This document shows positions 1 to 8,667 of a stretch of 31,906 bases of DNA, piece by piece. Both the position numbers and the translations under genes were made by a program. The notes beneath the pieces are model-generated. The model searched no databases, was not told the DNA's origin, and saw nothing but the letters and a program-made list of their open reading frames with translations. Source of the stretch: Burkholderiales bacterium (GTDB lineage Bacteria; Pseudomonadota; Gammaproteobacteria; Burkholderiales; Burkholderiaceae_C); the NCBI GenBank assembly GCA_025352345.1, contig JANXTP010000403.1:1-31906 (forward strand). The letters run 5' to 3'. Each line of letters starts with the position of its first letter. Position 1 is the first letter of the stretch.

Positions 1-5
1 AAGCG

Positions 6-3000
6 CTAGCGCGCCAGCACCGACACCAGCGCCTGGCCTGTCGGCGTCTTCGCCATCACCACTTGCTCCGGCGTGGCCGCAGCCACAACACGGCCGCCTT
101 CATTGCCGCCATCCGGCCCCAGGTCAATCACCCAGTCGGCCTCGGCGATCACGTCCAGGTCGTGCTCGATCACCACCACGCTGTGCCCGCCGTCGACCAG
201 CCGGTGCAGCACGCGGATCAGCTTCTCGACGTCGGCCATGTGCAGGCCGACCGTGGGCTCGTCGAGCACGTACAACGTGTGGGGCGCCTTGTTGCCGCGC
301 TTGCCGACGTCGTCACGCACCTTGGTCAGCTCGGTCACCAGCTTCAGGCGCTGCGCCTCGCCGCCGCTGAGCGTCGGCGACGGTTGGCCGAGTGTCAGGT
401 AGCCCAGGCCCACGTCCTTCATCAGCCGCAGCGGGTGGCTGATAGCCGGCATGCTCGCAAAGAAGTCGACCGCCTCGTCGATCTCCATGTTCAGGACGTC
501 GCCGATGTTCTTGCCCCGCCAGGTGACCGCCAGCGTTTCCGGGTTGAAGCGTTGCCCATGGCACTGGTCGCAGGGCACCTTCACGTCGGGCAGAAAGCTC
601 ATCTCGATCGTGCGCATGCCCTGGCCTTCGCAGGCGGGGCACCTTCCTTCGCCGGTGTTGAAGCTGAAGCGGTTCGCGGCATAACCGCGGGCGCGCGATT
701 CCAGCGTGTCGGCGAACAGCTTGCGGATCGTGTCCCAGAAGCCGATGTAGGTCGCGGGGCAGCTGCGCGGCGTCTTGCCGATCGGCGTCTGGTCGACTTC
801 CAGCACGCGGTCGATGTAGCCCCAGCCGTCGATGCGGTCGCAGCCTTGCCATTTCGGGCTGCCGCCTTTGAGGTTGATGAACTGCAGGTTGGCCAGCAGC
901 ACGTCGCGCGCCAATGTCGATTTGCCGGAGCCAGATACACCGGTGATCGCGACCAACCGCTTCAGTGGCACATCGATCGTCACCTGCTGCAGGTTGTGCA
1001 GCGTGGCACCTTCGATCGTCAGCCGCCGATTGGCCTCGGACTCGCGCGGCCCGGCCGCAGCGGCCGCCTGCACCTCACGCCGCGCCTGCAACGGGTGGAT
1101 CAGCGGGTGAGCCAGCAGCCGGCCGGTCTGTGAATCGGGCGCAGCGGCGAGATCGGCGACCGTGCCCTGCGCCACCAGCCGGCCGCCGCGCGTGCCCGCA
1201 CCCGGGCCGATGTCGATCAGGTGGTCAGCGCGGCGGATCGTGTCCTCATCATGCTCGACGACGACCAGCGTGTTGCCCTTGTCGCTGAGCGTCTTCAGCG
1301 CCTTCAGCAAGATCTGGTTGTCGCGCGGGTGCAGACCGATCGTCGGCTCATCAAGCACATAGCACACGCCCTGCAGGTTGCTGCCGAGTTGCGCCGCGAG
1401 TCGGATGCGCTGCGCTTCGCCGCCGCTGAGCGTGGGCGCGGCGCGGTCCAGCGTCAGGTAGCCGAGGCCGACTTCTTCGAGGAACTCAAGGCGCCCGAGG
1501 ATCTCGCTGACAACATCGCGCGCAATCTCCGCGTCACGGCCCGTGAGCTTCAGCGACTCGACCCACTGTCGTGCGCCGGTCACCGACCACTGCGCGATCC
1601 ACGCGATCGAATGGCCCTCGAATGTGACTTTGCGTGACACCGGGTTCAGCCGCGTGCCGGCGCAGTCGGGGCACGGCTCGTCGATCAGTCCTTCGGCTTC
1701 GCTTTCTTCCGAAGGGAAGCTTTGCTCGCGGCCCTTGGTGTCGTCGTCACGCACCGAGTCGTCGTAGACCTTGCGCTGCTCGCGCGTCAGCGCCAGTCCG
1801 GTGCCGACGCAGGTGGTGCACCAGCCGTGCTTGCTGTTGTAGCTGAACATGCGCGGGTCGAGCTCGGGGTAGCTGGTGCCGCAGCTCGGGCATGCGCGCT
1901 TGGTCGAGAACACCTTGATGCGGCCGATGCCTGCGGTGGACGATCCGGTGCGCATGGCTTCGGTCAGGCCGTTCAGCGGCGTCAGCAGGTGCATCACGCC
2001 CTTGCCGAGGTCGAGCGCTTTCGCCAGTGCCTCCCGCAGTTCGCCTTCGCGGTCGGCGCTGACGATGAAATCTGCAACTGGCAATTCCAGCGTGTGTTCC
2101 TTGAAGCGGTCGAGCCGCGGCCAGGGGTCGACCGGCAGGAATTCGCCGTCGACACGCAGGTGCGTGTGGCCGCGCGCCTTCGCCCATTTCGCGAGGTCGG
2201 TGTAGACGCCCTTGCGCGCCACCACCAGCGGCGCCAGCAGGCCCACGTGTTCGCCGCGGTGATCGCGCAGCAGTTGCGCGGCGATGCTCTCGGCCGACTG
2301 CGGGCGCACCTCGGCGCCATCCTTCACGCAGTGCTGCAGCCCGAGCTTGACGTACAGCAGCCGCAGGAAGTGCCAGACCTCGGTGGTGGTGGCCACGGTG
2401 CTCTTGCGCCCGCCGCGGCTCAGGCGCTGTTCGATGGCCACGGTGGGCGGGATGCCGTAGACCGCATCGACCTCGGGCCGGCCTGCCGGCTGCACGATGC
2501 TGCGTGCATAGGCGTTCAGGCTTTCGAGGTAGCGACGCTGGCCTTCATTGAACAGGATGTCGAAGGCCAGCGTGCTCTTGCCCGAGCCCGACACGCCGGT
2601 GACCACGGTGAACTGGCCGCGCGGAATGCTGACGTGCAGCGACTTCAGGTTGTGCTCGTGGGCATTGACGATGCGGATCGACTCATCGACAACGGCTCGC
2701 TCGGTGCGCGCTGCCTTCAACAGCAGTTGGAGTGGCGCACCCTCTTCTGCAGCCAACCCGCCCAGCCCCATCGCCCGGTCGTAATCGGCCAAGGCCTTGC
2801 CGGTGTGCGAGGTCGGGTGTCGCTTTACATCGGCCGGCGTGCCGGTGCAGACGACCTGCCCTCCACCCTCGCCACCTTCGGGCCCGAGGTCGATCAGCCA
2901 GTCCGACGCATTGATCACGTCGAGGTTGTGCTCGATCACGATGATCGAATGCCCGGCGTCCAGCAGCTTGCGGAACGCCCGCATCAGCTTCGCGATGTCG

Positions 3001-5729
3001 TCGAAATGGAGGCCGGTGGTCGGCTCGTCGAACATGAAGAGCGTGCCCTTCTTAGCAACGGGCTGGCGGCTGGCCGTGGCGCTGTTCGCCGACTCCGCAA
3101 GGAAGGCCGCGAGCTTGAGCCGCTGTGCCTCGCCGCCAGACAGCGTCGGCACCGGTTGGCCGAGCTTCACGTACTCCAGGCCGACGTCGACGATGGGCTG
3201 CAGCACGCGCAGCACCTCGCGGTCGTTGGCGAACAACTGCACCGCTTCGCTCACCGTCAGGTCGAGCACGTCGGCCACCGACAGGTCGCGGACCACCTCG
3301 CCGGGCAGGCGGCGGTCGATCTTGACTTCGAGCAATTCGCGGCGAAAGCGCCGCCCATCGCAGTCGGGGCAGCGCAGGTACACGTCGCTCAAGAACTGCA
3401 TCTCGACATGCTCGAAGCCCGAGCCGCCACAGGTCGGGCAGCGCCCATCGCCCGCGTTGAAGCTGAACATGCCAGGGCCGTAGCCGCGCTGTTGTGCCAG
3501 CGGTGACGCGGCGAACAGCTTGCGGATTTCATCGAACGCGCCGACGTAGCTGGCCGGGTTGGATCGCGCTGTTTTGCCGATCGGCGACTGGTCGACGAAG
3601 ACCGCGTCGCCCAGCCAGTCGGCACCCAGCACGCGGTCGTGTGCGCCGGGCGCATCGCTGGCCTTGCCGAAGTGCCGCGCCAGCGTCGGGTACAGCACGT
3701 CCTGGATCAAGGTCGATTTTCCCGAGCCCGACACACCGGTCACGGTGACCAGGTGCTGTAGCGGGAACTCGACGCTCACGTCGCGCAGGTTGTGGTCGCG
3801 CGCGCCTTCGACGATCAGCTTGGGGGTAGCCGCGGTGACGAGTCGCGTGAAGCCGCTGCCGATGTGTTTGCGCCCGCCGAGGTAGGCGCCGGTCAGCGTG
3901 TCGGCGTGGCGGATGGTCTCGGGCGTGCCGTCGAAGACGATCTGTCCGCCGCGCTCGCCGGGGCCGGGGCCCATGTCGATCAGCCGGTCGGCGGCGAGCA
4001 TCACGGCCGGGTCGTGCTCTACCACCACCAGCGTGTTGCCGGCGTCGCGCAGCCGGTGCATCGCCTCGATGATGCGGTTCATGTCGCGCGGGTGCAGGCC
4101 GATGCTGGGCTCATCGAGCACGAACATCGTGTTGACGAGCGAGGTGCCGAGCGCGGTCGTCAGGTTGATCCGCTGAACCTCGCCGCCGCTGAGCGTGCGG
4201 CTTTGCCGGTCCAGCGTCAGGTAGCCGAGGCCCACATCGCAGAGGTATTTCAGCCGCGTGCGGATCTCATCGACCAGCAGCTTCAGTGCGTCGTCGAGCA
4301 TCGTGCTCGGCAACGACAGGTTGTCGAAGTAGCGGCGGAGGCGATCAATGGGCAGCAGCATCAGGTCGTGCACCGTGAGGCCGGGCAGCGTTTCAAGCTG
4401 CTCGCGCGACCAGGCTGCGCCCTCGGGCAGTGCGCGCAGCGCGGGCGGCATCACCGCATCGGCATCGGCCTTCGATCCCAGCCGCCAGAGCAGCGATTCG
4501 GTCTTCAGCCGGGCGCCGCCGCAAGTGCCACAGGGCGTGTAGCTGCGGTACTTCGACAACAGCACACGGATGTGCATCTTGTAGGCCTTGCTCTCCAGGT
4601 ACTCGAAGAAGCGCTTGACGCCGTACCACTGCTTGTTCCAGTTGCCCTTCCATTGCGGCGAGCCGTCGATGATGAAGTCGCGTTGCGCTGCGCTGAGCTG
4701 CGACCAGGGCGTGTCGCGCGGGATGCCGGCCTCGCCGGCGTACTTCAGCATGTCCTCGTGCGCGTCTTTCCAGGCCGGCGTCTGCAAGGTCTTGATCGCA
4801 CCCGAGCGCAGCGTCTTGCGGTGATCGGGAATCACCAGGTCGAAATCGACACCGATCACACGGCCGAAACCCCGGCAGGTGTCGCAGGCACCCATGGCCG
4901 AGTTGAAGCTGAACAGCGCCGGTTGCGGATCGGTGTAGCGCAGATCGCTGTCGGGGCAGTGCAGGCCGGTCGAAAAACGCCAAAGGGCCGGTTCCGCGTC
5001 GTCAGCCAGCACATAGACGTTGAGCCGCCCACCGCCGCGCTTCAACGCCATCTCGATGGCTTCGACGGCGCGCACCTTCTCGGTGCCGTGGATGCGGAAT
5101 CGATCGGCCACCACGTCCAGCAGCTTTCGCGGGCCGGTCGGCGTCGCCACCTCGCGTTCAGCCTGCACGCGGGTGAAGCCACTGGCGGACAACCACTGTT
5201 CGATCTCTTCCGGTGTGGACACCGCTGGCAGCTCGACCGGAAAGGTCAGCACGAGGCGGGGGTCAAGCACCAGCGTGCGCGCCATCAGTTCCGCATAGAT
5301 CGTCTCCGGCGTGTCGTGCCGCACGCGCTGCGCGGTCTGCCGGTCGAACAGGTCGGCCGCGCGGGCGTACAGCAGCTTCAGGTGGTCGTTCAGCTCGGTC
5401 ATCGTGCCGACCGTGGAGCGCGAGGTGCGCACCGGGTTGGTCTGGTCGATGGCAATGGCCGGTGGCACCCCATCGACGCGATCGACGGCAGGGCGGTCCA
5501 TGCGGTCGAGGAACTGGCGCGCGTAGGCGCTGAAGGTCTCGACATAACGCCGCTGGCCTTCGGCGTAGAGCGTGTCGAACACCAGGCTGGACTTCCCTGA
5601 GCCGCTGGGCCCGGTGACCACCGTCATCTCGCCGGTGCGGATGTCGAGGTCCAGGTTCTTCAGGTTGTGCTGGCGGGCGCCGCGAATCCGGATCAGACCG
5701 GTGGACGGGCGGGGGGCAGCTGAGGACAT
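6..5729 (-). CDS. UvrA paralogue, tandem ('dimeric form') excinuclease ABC subunit A
   Basis: The protein has 1907 aa, about twice E. coli UvrA (940 aa), and consists of two complete UvrA-like halves in one chain. Four Walker A motifs are visible: GPSGSGKSS near residue 40, then GVSGSGKST near 665, 1043 and 1596. Four signatures follow: LSGGEVQR near 514, then LSGGEAQR near 862, 1434 and 1787. Each half carries the UvrA zinc-finger regions (CDTCRGFG, CGTCGGARL, CPTCGGSG/CPDCDG; CPSC/CTTCVGTG, CPACEGQG/CDQCHG). In the first half the first finger reads CPDS instead of CPxC, so one zinc ligand looks lost. The start ATG at 5729 is chosen because AGGAAG lies just upstream and UvrA homology begins there; the ORF extends 49 codons further upstream without homology. 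UvrA recognises DNA lesions as a dimer, and here the dimer is fused. The family is known in annotation as 'excinuclease ABC subunit A, dimeric form'; its exact role is not established from sequence. Confidence 0.93.
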   Translation of the reverse strand: MSSAAPRPSTGLIRIRGARQHNLKNLDLDIRTGEMTVVTGPSGSGKSSLVFDTLYAEGQRRYVETFSAYARQFLDRMDRPAVDRVDGVPPAIAIDQTNPVRTSRSTVGTMTELNDHLKLLYARAADLFDRQTAQRVRHDTPETIYAELMARTLVLDPRLVLTFPVELPAVSTPEEIEQWLSASGFTRVQAEREVATPTGPRKLLDVVADRFRIHGTEKVRAVEAIEMALKRGGGRLNVYVLADDAEPALWRFSTGLHCPDSDLRYTDPQPALFSFNSAMGACDTCRGFGRVIGVDFDLVIPDHRKTLRSGAIKTLQTPAWKDAHEDMLKYAGEAGIPRDTPWSQLSAAQRDFIIDGSPQWKGNWNKQWYGVKRFFEYLESKAYKMHIRVLLSKYRSYTPCGTCGGARLKTESLLWRLGSKADADAVMPPALRALPEGAAWSREQLETLPGLTVHDLMLLPIDRLRRYFDNLSLPSTMLDDALKLLVDEIRTRLKYLCDVGLGYLTLDRQSRTLSGGEVQRINLTTALGTSLVNTMFVLDEPSIGLHPRDMNRIIEAMHRLRDAGNTLVVVEHDPAVMLAADRLIDMGPGPGERGGQIVFDGTPETIRHADTLTGAYLGGRKHIGSGFTRLVTAATPKLIVEGARDHNLRDVSVEFPLQHLVTVTGVSGSGKSTLIQDVLYPTLARHFGKASDAPGAHDRVLGADWLGDAVFVDQSPIGKTARSNPASYVGAFDEIRKLFAASPLAQQRGYGPGMFSFNAGDGRCPTCGGSGFEHVEMQFLSDVYLRCPDCDGRRFRRELLEVKIDRRLPGEVVRDLSVADVLDLTVSEAVQLFANDREVLRVLQPIVDVGLEYVKLGQPVPTLSGGEAQRLKLAAFLAESANSATASRQPVAKKGTLFMFDEPTTGLHFDDIAKLMRAFRKLLDAGHSIIVIEHNLDVINASDWLIDLGPEGGEGGGQVVCTGTPADVKRHPTSHTGKALADYDRAMGLGGLAAEEGAPLQLLLKAARTERAVVDESIRIVNAHEHNLKSLHVSIPRGQFTVVTGVSGSGKSTLAFDILFNEGQRRYLESLNAYARSIVQPAGRPEVDAVYGIPPTVAIEQRLSRGGRKSTVATTTEVWHFLRLLYVKLGLQHCVKDGAEVRPQSAESIAAQLLRDHRGEHVGLLAPLVVARKGVYTDLAKWAKARGHTHLRVDGEFLPVDPWPRLDRFKEHTLELPVADFIVSADREGELREALAKALDLGKGVMHLLTPLNGLTEAMRTGSSTAGIGRIKVFSTKRACPSCGTSYPELDPRMFSYNSKHGWCTTCVGTGLALTREQRKVYDDSVRDDDTKGREQSFPSEESEAEGLIDEPCPDCAGTRLNPVSRKVTFEGHSIAWIAQWSVTGARQWVESLKLTGRDAEIARDVVSEILGRLEFLEEVGLGYLTLDRAAPTLSGGEAQRIRLAAQLGSNLQGVCYVLDEPTIGLHPRDNQILLKALKTLSDKGNTLVVVEHDEDTIRRADHLIDIGPGAGTRGGRLVAQGTVADLAAAPDSQTGRLLAHPLIHPLQARREVQAAAAAGPRESEANRRLTIEGATLHNLQQVTIDVPLKRLVAITGVSGSGKSTLARDVLLANLQFINLKGGSPKWQGCDRIDGWGYIDRVLEVDQTPIGKTPRSCPATYIGFWDTIRKLFADTLESRARGYAANRFSFNTGEGRCPACEGQGMRTIEMSFLPDVKVPCDQCHGQRFNPETLAVTWRGKNIGDVLNMEIDEAVDFFASMPAISHPLRLMKDVGLGYLTLGQPSPTLSGGEAQRLKLVTELTKVRDDVGKRGNKAPHTLYVLDEPTVGLHMADVEKLIRVLHRLVDGGHSVVVIEHDLDVIAEADWVIDLGPDGGNEGGRVVAAATPEQVVMAKTPTGQALVSVLAR

Positions 5730-5739
5730 GCGGTACTTC

Positions 5740-5755
5740 CTGGCTGCGAACACAG
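5740..5755. promoter_or_regulatory. possible LexA-like box before the uvrA paralogue
   Basis: On the plus strand the sequence reads CTGG-N8-ACAG, seven of eight conserved positions of the CTGT-N8-ACAG LexA consensus. It lies 11 bp upstream of the uvrA-paralogue start and overlaps its ribosome binding site. A seven-of-eight match in a 200-bp intergenic region is not rare by chance, so this is only a candidate SOS operator. Confidence 0.2.
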
Positions 5756-5932
5756 CGAAGCAGGGGATTCTAGAAGTCCGGCGGCCCGGAGAGCGTGTGC
5801 GGGATCGACATCGGTGGCGGTGCTTGTTACCTTGTTGTTGCACATCTGGCGGGAACCAAGCCGCAACTGATGGCACAACCGCTGTACCAGGGCGTAAACC
5901 CTGGCATCGATCAAACCCGAGACGACCTCCCC

Positions 5933-8404
5933 ATGACCGAGCTGGCTGGTTTTTCCGACGATGGTGCGCGCGCCGGTGCCGTTGCGCGCACTCGGCGCGA
6001 GCCGACCCCCGCCGACGAAGCGGACCGCATCAGGCGTCAGGTGGTGGTCAGCGATGGTGTGCATTGGGAGCTGAACCTGGTCACCGGTCGCTGGTCGTGC
6101 TCGCCCGATCTTCACTGGCTGCTGGGGCTGTCTGGCGAGGCGTCAGCGGCGTCTGCACCGTTCGACCGCTGTGTTGCCGAGGACCGACCGCGCGTCGACG
6201 AGGCTTGTGCACAGGCCATCGACCAGGGCGGTGGCTTCACGCTGGACCTCCGCCTGACCGATGGCGACGGCCACTTCCGTTGGTGGCGTTGCACCGCACG
6301 CGTGCTGTCGGGTGCCAGCGGTGTGCCCGAATACCTCTCGGGCCTGTTGCGTGAAGTGCATGCCGACAAGCAGGCGTTGCTGACGCATGAGGCGTTGGCT
6401 GCGCGTTGCGAACGCGCCATGGAAGCGACTGCCGAAGTGCACTTCGAGCACACCGTTGGCGCCAACGACTTTTTCATCAGCGACCGCATCTGCACGCTGC
6501 TCGGGTATTCGAAAGGCACGCCCGCGCCGGCCCGCGAGGTGTATTTCAGCTGGGTGCATCCGGAAGACCGCACGTTGCTGCAGGCGGACATCGCCGCAGC
6601 AGGTGCTGCCCCTGGTGCCTGGGAGTCGGTGTACCGGCTGCGCCACCGCGACGGCGGATTTCGCTGGGTGCGCGCGCGCGGGCGCACCGATGCAAGTGCC
6701 CAGGGCGGCTTGCGCGTGACCGGGATGCTCACCGACACACACGAGCAAACGCTGCTGCGTCGCGACATCGAAGAACAGCGCCAGCATCTGGAGGTGATGG
6801 TCGAAGAGCGCACCACACGCCTTGAAACCGCGCTGGCTGAAGCGCAACGCCAGCGCGAACAGGCCGAGCGCGCCAACGAATCGAAGTCGGTTTTCCTTGC
6901 GCACATGAGCCATGAGATCCGCACGCCGCTCAATGGTGTGCTGGGCCTGAACGAGCTGGCGCTGCAGGAAGCCACCAGTACGCAGCAGAAGCGCTACCTG
7001 AAGCTGGCGCTGCAGTCGGGGCGCAACCTGCTGGGCATCATCAACGACGTGCTGGACTTCTCGCGCCTGTCGGCCGGCATGCTGCCGCCCGTCGATGAGC
7101 CGTTCGACCTGTGCGACACACTGGCCGAGGCCATGCGGGTGGTCATGCCGACGGTGCGCACGAAGAATCTCGGGCTGATTTACGACCACATCGGTGCGGT
7201 CAGCCGCGTGGTCGGCGATCCGCAACGGGTGCAGCAGATCGTTTCCAACCTGCTGTCGAACGCGGTGAAATACACCGAGCAGGGGCACATCGAGATGGTC
7301 ACCCACGTGCATGAAGTGGCACCGGGGCAGTGCCTGGCGCGCATCGTGGTCCGCGACACCGGTTGTGGCATGCGGCCTGATGTGGCGGCCCGTGTGTTCC
7401 AGCCCTTCGTGCAAGGCGATGCCAGCCTGGCGCGCCGCCACGGTGGCACCGGATTGGGGCTGTCGATTGCGCTCGGCCTCGCGCAATCGGTCGGCGGTTC
7501 GCTGACGCTTGACAGCACCCCCGGCCTGGGATCGTGCTTCACGCTTGAACTGCCGCTGCGGGTGCAGGTCGGCGACCAGCCCGGCAGCGGTTGGCCACCG
7601 CCGGGCCATGCGTGGCTGTTGCACAACCGCATGGTGCCGGCGCAGGCCATCCAACGGCGGCTGCAGCGGCTGGGCTGGGGCTGCGACATCCTGGGCAGTG
7701 TGGCCGAATTGATCGAGCATGCACGTGCTGCCGACGAAGCGCCTGATCTGCTGCTGCTCAGCGAATCCGCCATCGATCTCGGCACTGACCTGGCCTTGCT
7801 GCGGCGGGTGCTGCCGCACACCAACATCGTGTTGCTGGTCCGACCCGACTGGAATGAGCCACCTGTCGAATCAGCCGCGCGGCTGGCGCAGATGCCGTTG
7901 ATCTTCATGCCGGTGACGCCGGCCGCACTGCTGGAGTTGCTGTGCATGACGGGTCCGCAGAACGATCACATCGTTTCCGGCTACAACTCGCTGTCGGGCA
8001 TGCCGATGCCGGTCGATGCGGACGACGCCTCAGATGTGCTGGTGGTCGAGGACAACATGGTGAACCAGGTCATCGTCTGCGAAATGATCGAGGTGCTCGG
8101 CCTGCGCACCCGATTGGCAGAAGACGGTGAGGGCGCCGTGCGGGCCTGCCGCGATCGACCGCCGGCGCTGGTGCTGATGGACCTGCAGATGCCCGGCGTC
8201 GATGGATTGGAGGCGACCCGTCAGCTGCGCGCGATGCAGCAGCGCGGAACGCTGCCTTCATTTCCCATCGTCGCGCTGACCGCCCATGCCACGCCGCAGG
8301 ACCGCGACAGCTGTGCTGCCGCCGGCATGGTCGGCTACCTCACCAAGCCGGTGGCGATGGCCGATCTGCGCAACGAACTCTCGCGCTGGCTGCGCAGCCC
8401 TTGA
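5933..8404 (+). CDS. soluble hybrid sensor histidine kinase/response regulator (PAS-PAS-HisKA-HATPase-pseudoREC-REC)
   Basis: The protein has 823 aa from the ATG at 5933. The frame is open further upstream, but similarity to sensor domains begins after this start; no strong ribosome binding site is seen. Domains in order: PAS-like at about 36-143, a second PAS_3-like fold at about 166-272 (FSWVHPEDR, RHRDGGFRWVRARG), a charged coiled coil at about 273-319, HisKA with phosphoacceptor His327 in SHEIRTPLNG, and HATPase at about 426-543 (N box SNLLSNAVKY, DTGCGM, GGTGLGLS). A receiver-like segment at about 558-674 lacks the acidic pocket and phosphoacceptor. The C-terminal receiver at about 702-821 has VVEDN, phosphoacceptor Asp750 in LMDLQMPG, and TKP. 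No membrane segment or signal peptide is seen, so it should sense a cytoplasmic cue. There is no DNA-binding output domain, so a phosphorelay partner outside this window is expected. It is followed by a FeeM-like synthase on the same strand, which suggests, without proof, a regulatory link. Confidence 0.9.
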   Translation: MTELAGFSDDGARAGAVARTRREPTPADEADRIRRQVVVSDGVHWELNLVTGRWSCSPDLHWLLGLSGEASAASAPFDRCVAEDRPRVDEACAQAIDQGGGFTLDLRLTDGDGHFRWWRCTARVLSGASGVPEYLSGLLREVHADKQALLTHEALAARCERAMEATAEVHFEHTVGANDFFISDRICTLLGYSKGTPAPAREVYFSWVHPEDRTLLQADIAAAGAAPGAWESVYRLRHRDGGFRWVRARGRTDASAQGGLRVTGMLTDTHEQTLLRRDIEEQRQHLEVMVEERTTRLETALAEAQRQREQAERANESKSVFLAHMSHEIRTPLNGVLGLNELALQEATSTQQKRYLKLALQSGRNLLGIINDVLDFSRLSAGMLPPVDEPFDLCDTLAEAMRVVMPTVRTKNLGLIYDHIGAVSRVVGDPQRVQQIVSNLLSNAVKYTEQGHIEMVTHVHEVAPGQCLARIVVRDTGCGMRPDVAARVFQPFVQGDASLARRHGGTGLGLSIALGLAQSVGGSLTLDSTPGLGSCFTLELPLRVQVGDQPGSGWPPPGHAWLLHNRMVPAQAIQRRLQRLGWGCDILGSVAELIEHARAADEAPDLLLLSESAIDLGTDLALLRRVLPHTNIVLLVRPDWNEPPVESAARLAQMPLIFMPVTPAALLELLCMTGPQNDHIVSGYNSLSGMPMPVDADDASDVLVVEDNMVNQVIVCEMIEVLGLRTRLAEDGEGAVRACRDRPPALVLMDLQMPGVDGLEATRQLRAMQQRGTLPSFPIVALTAHATPQDRDSCAAAGMVGYLTKPVAMADLRNELSRWLRSP

Positions 8405-8484
8405 GCTGATAGAAGTACCCGCTTAGCAGGCTGGCGCATGCCGCGCTATCAGGTCTTTGCAGGCCGTCCTCGACGGCGCGCACT

Positions 8485-8505
8485 CACCCCCGCAGATGAG
8501 GGGTG
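8485..8505. promoter_or_regulatory. inverted repeat upstream of the FeeM-like gene, possible operator
   Basis: A perfect 6-bp inverted repeat, CACCCC-N9-GGGGTG, lies in the 263-bp gap between the sensor kinase and the FeeM-like gene, about 160 bp before the latter's start. The size and spacing fit a dimeric regulator site. It has no T-run, so it does not look like an intrinsic terminator. The regulator is unknown. The rest of this gap (8405-8667) holds a wide 7-bp inverted repeat (CTGATAG at 8406, CTATCAG at 8446) and AT-richer sequence near 8520-8610 where a promoter could lie, but I cannot assign clear -35/-10 boxes. Confidence 0.35.
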
Positions 8506-8667
8506 CCCACCCGAATTTCGATTACCTATTGTCACCATTGAAGGCATGCGATGCCCATGGAGCGTGAGAAAATCACAACTTCGACAATCTGTTGTTAAGT
8601 AAGTTCACCGCGTCAATGTGTAGGTCTTGCCTGACACCGTTCATACACCTGTTGAGGGTCTCCTGCT

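Noticed and set aside
1722..5600. Long plus-strand ORFs of about 600 codons opposite the uvrA paralogue
   Set aside because: They are GC-driven antisense shadows: rich in Arg, Ala, His and Gln, without domains, and lie exactly over a well-supported gene.
6143..7819. Minus-strand ORF of 558 codons opposite the sensor kinase
   Set aside because: Same shadow pattern, with no recognisable motif and no plausible start context.
8406..8452. Inverted repeat CTGATAG/CTATCAG after the sensor kinase as a terminator
   Set aside because: The loop of 33 nt is long and only a weak T-run follows, so it is mentioned but not called as a terminator.
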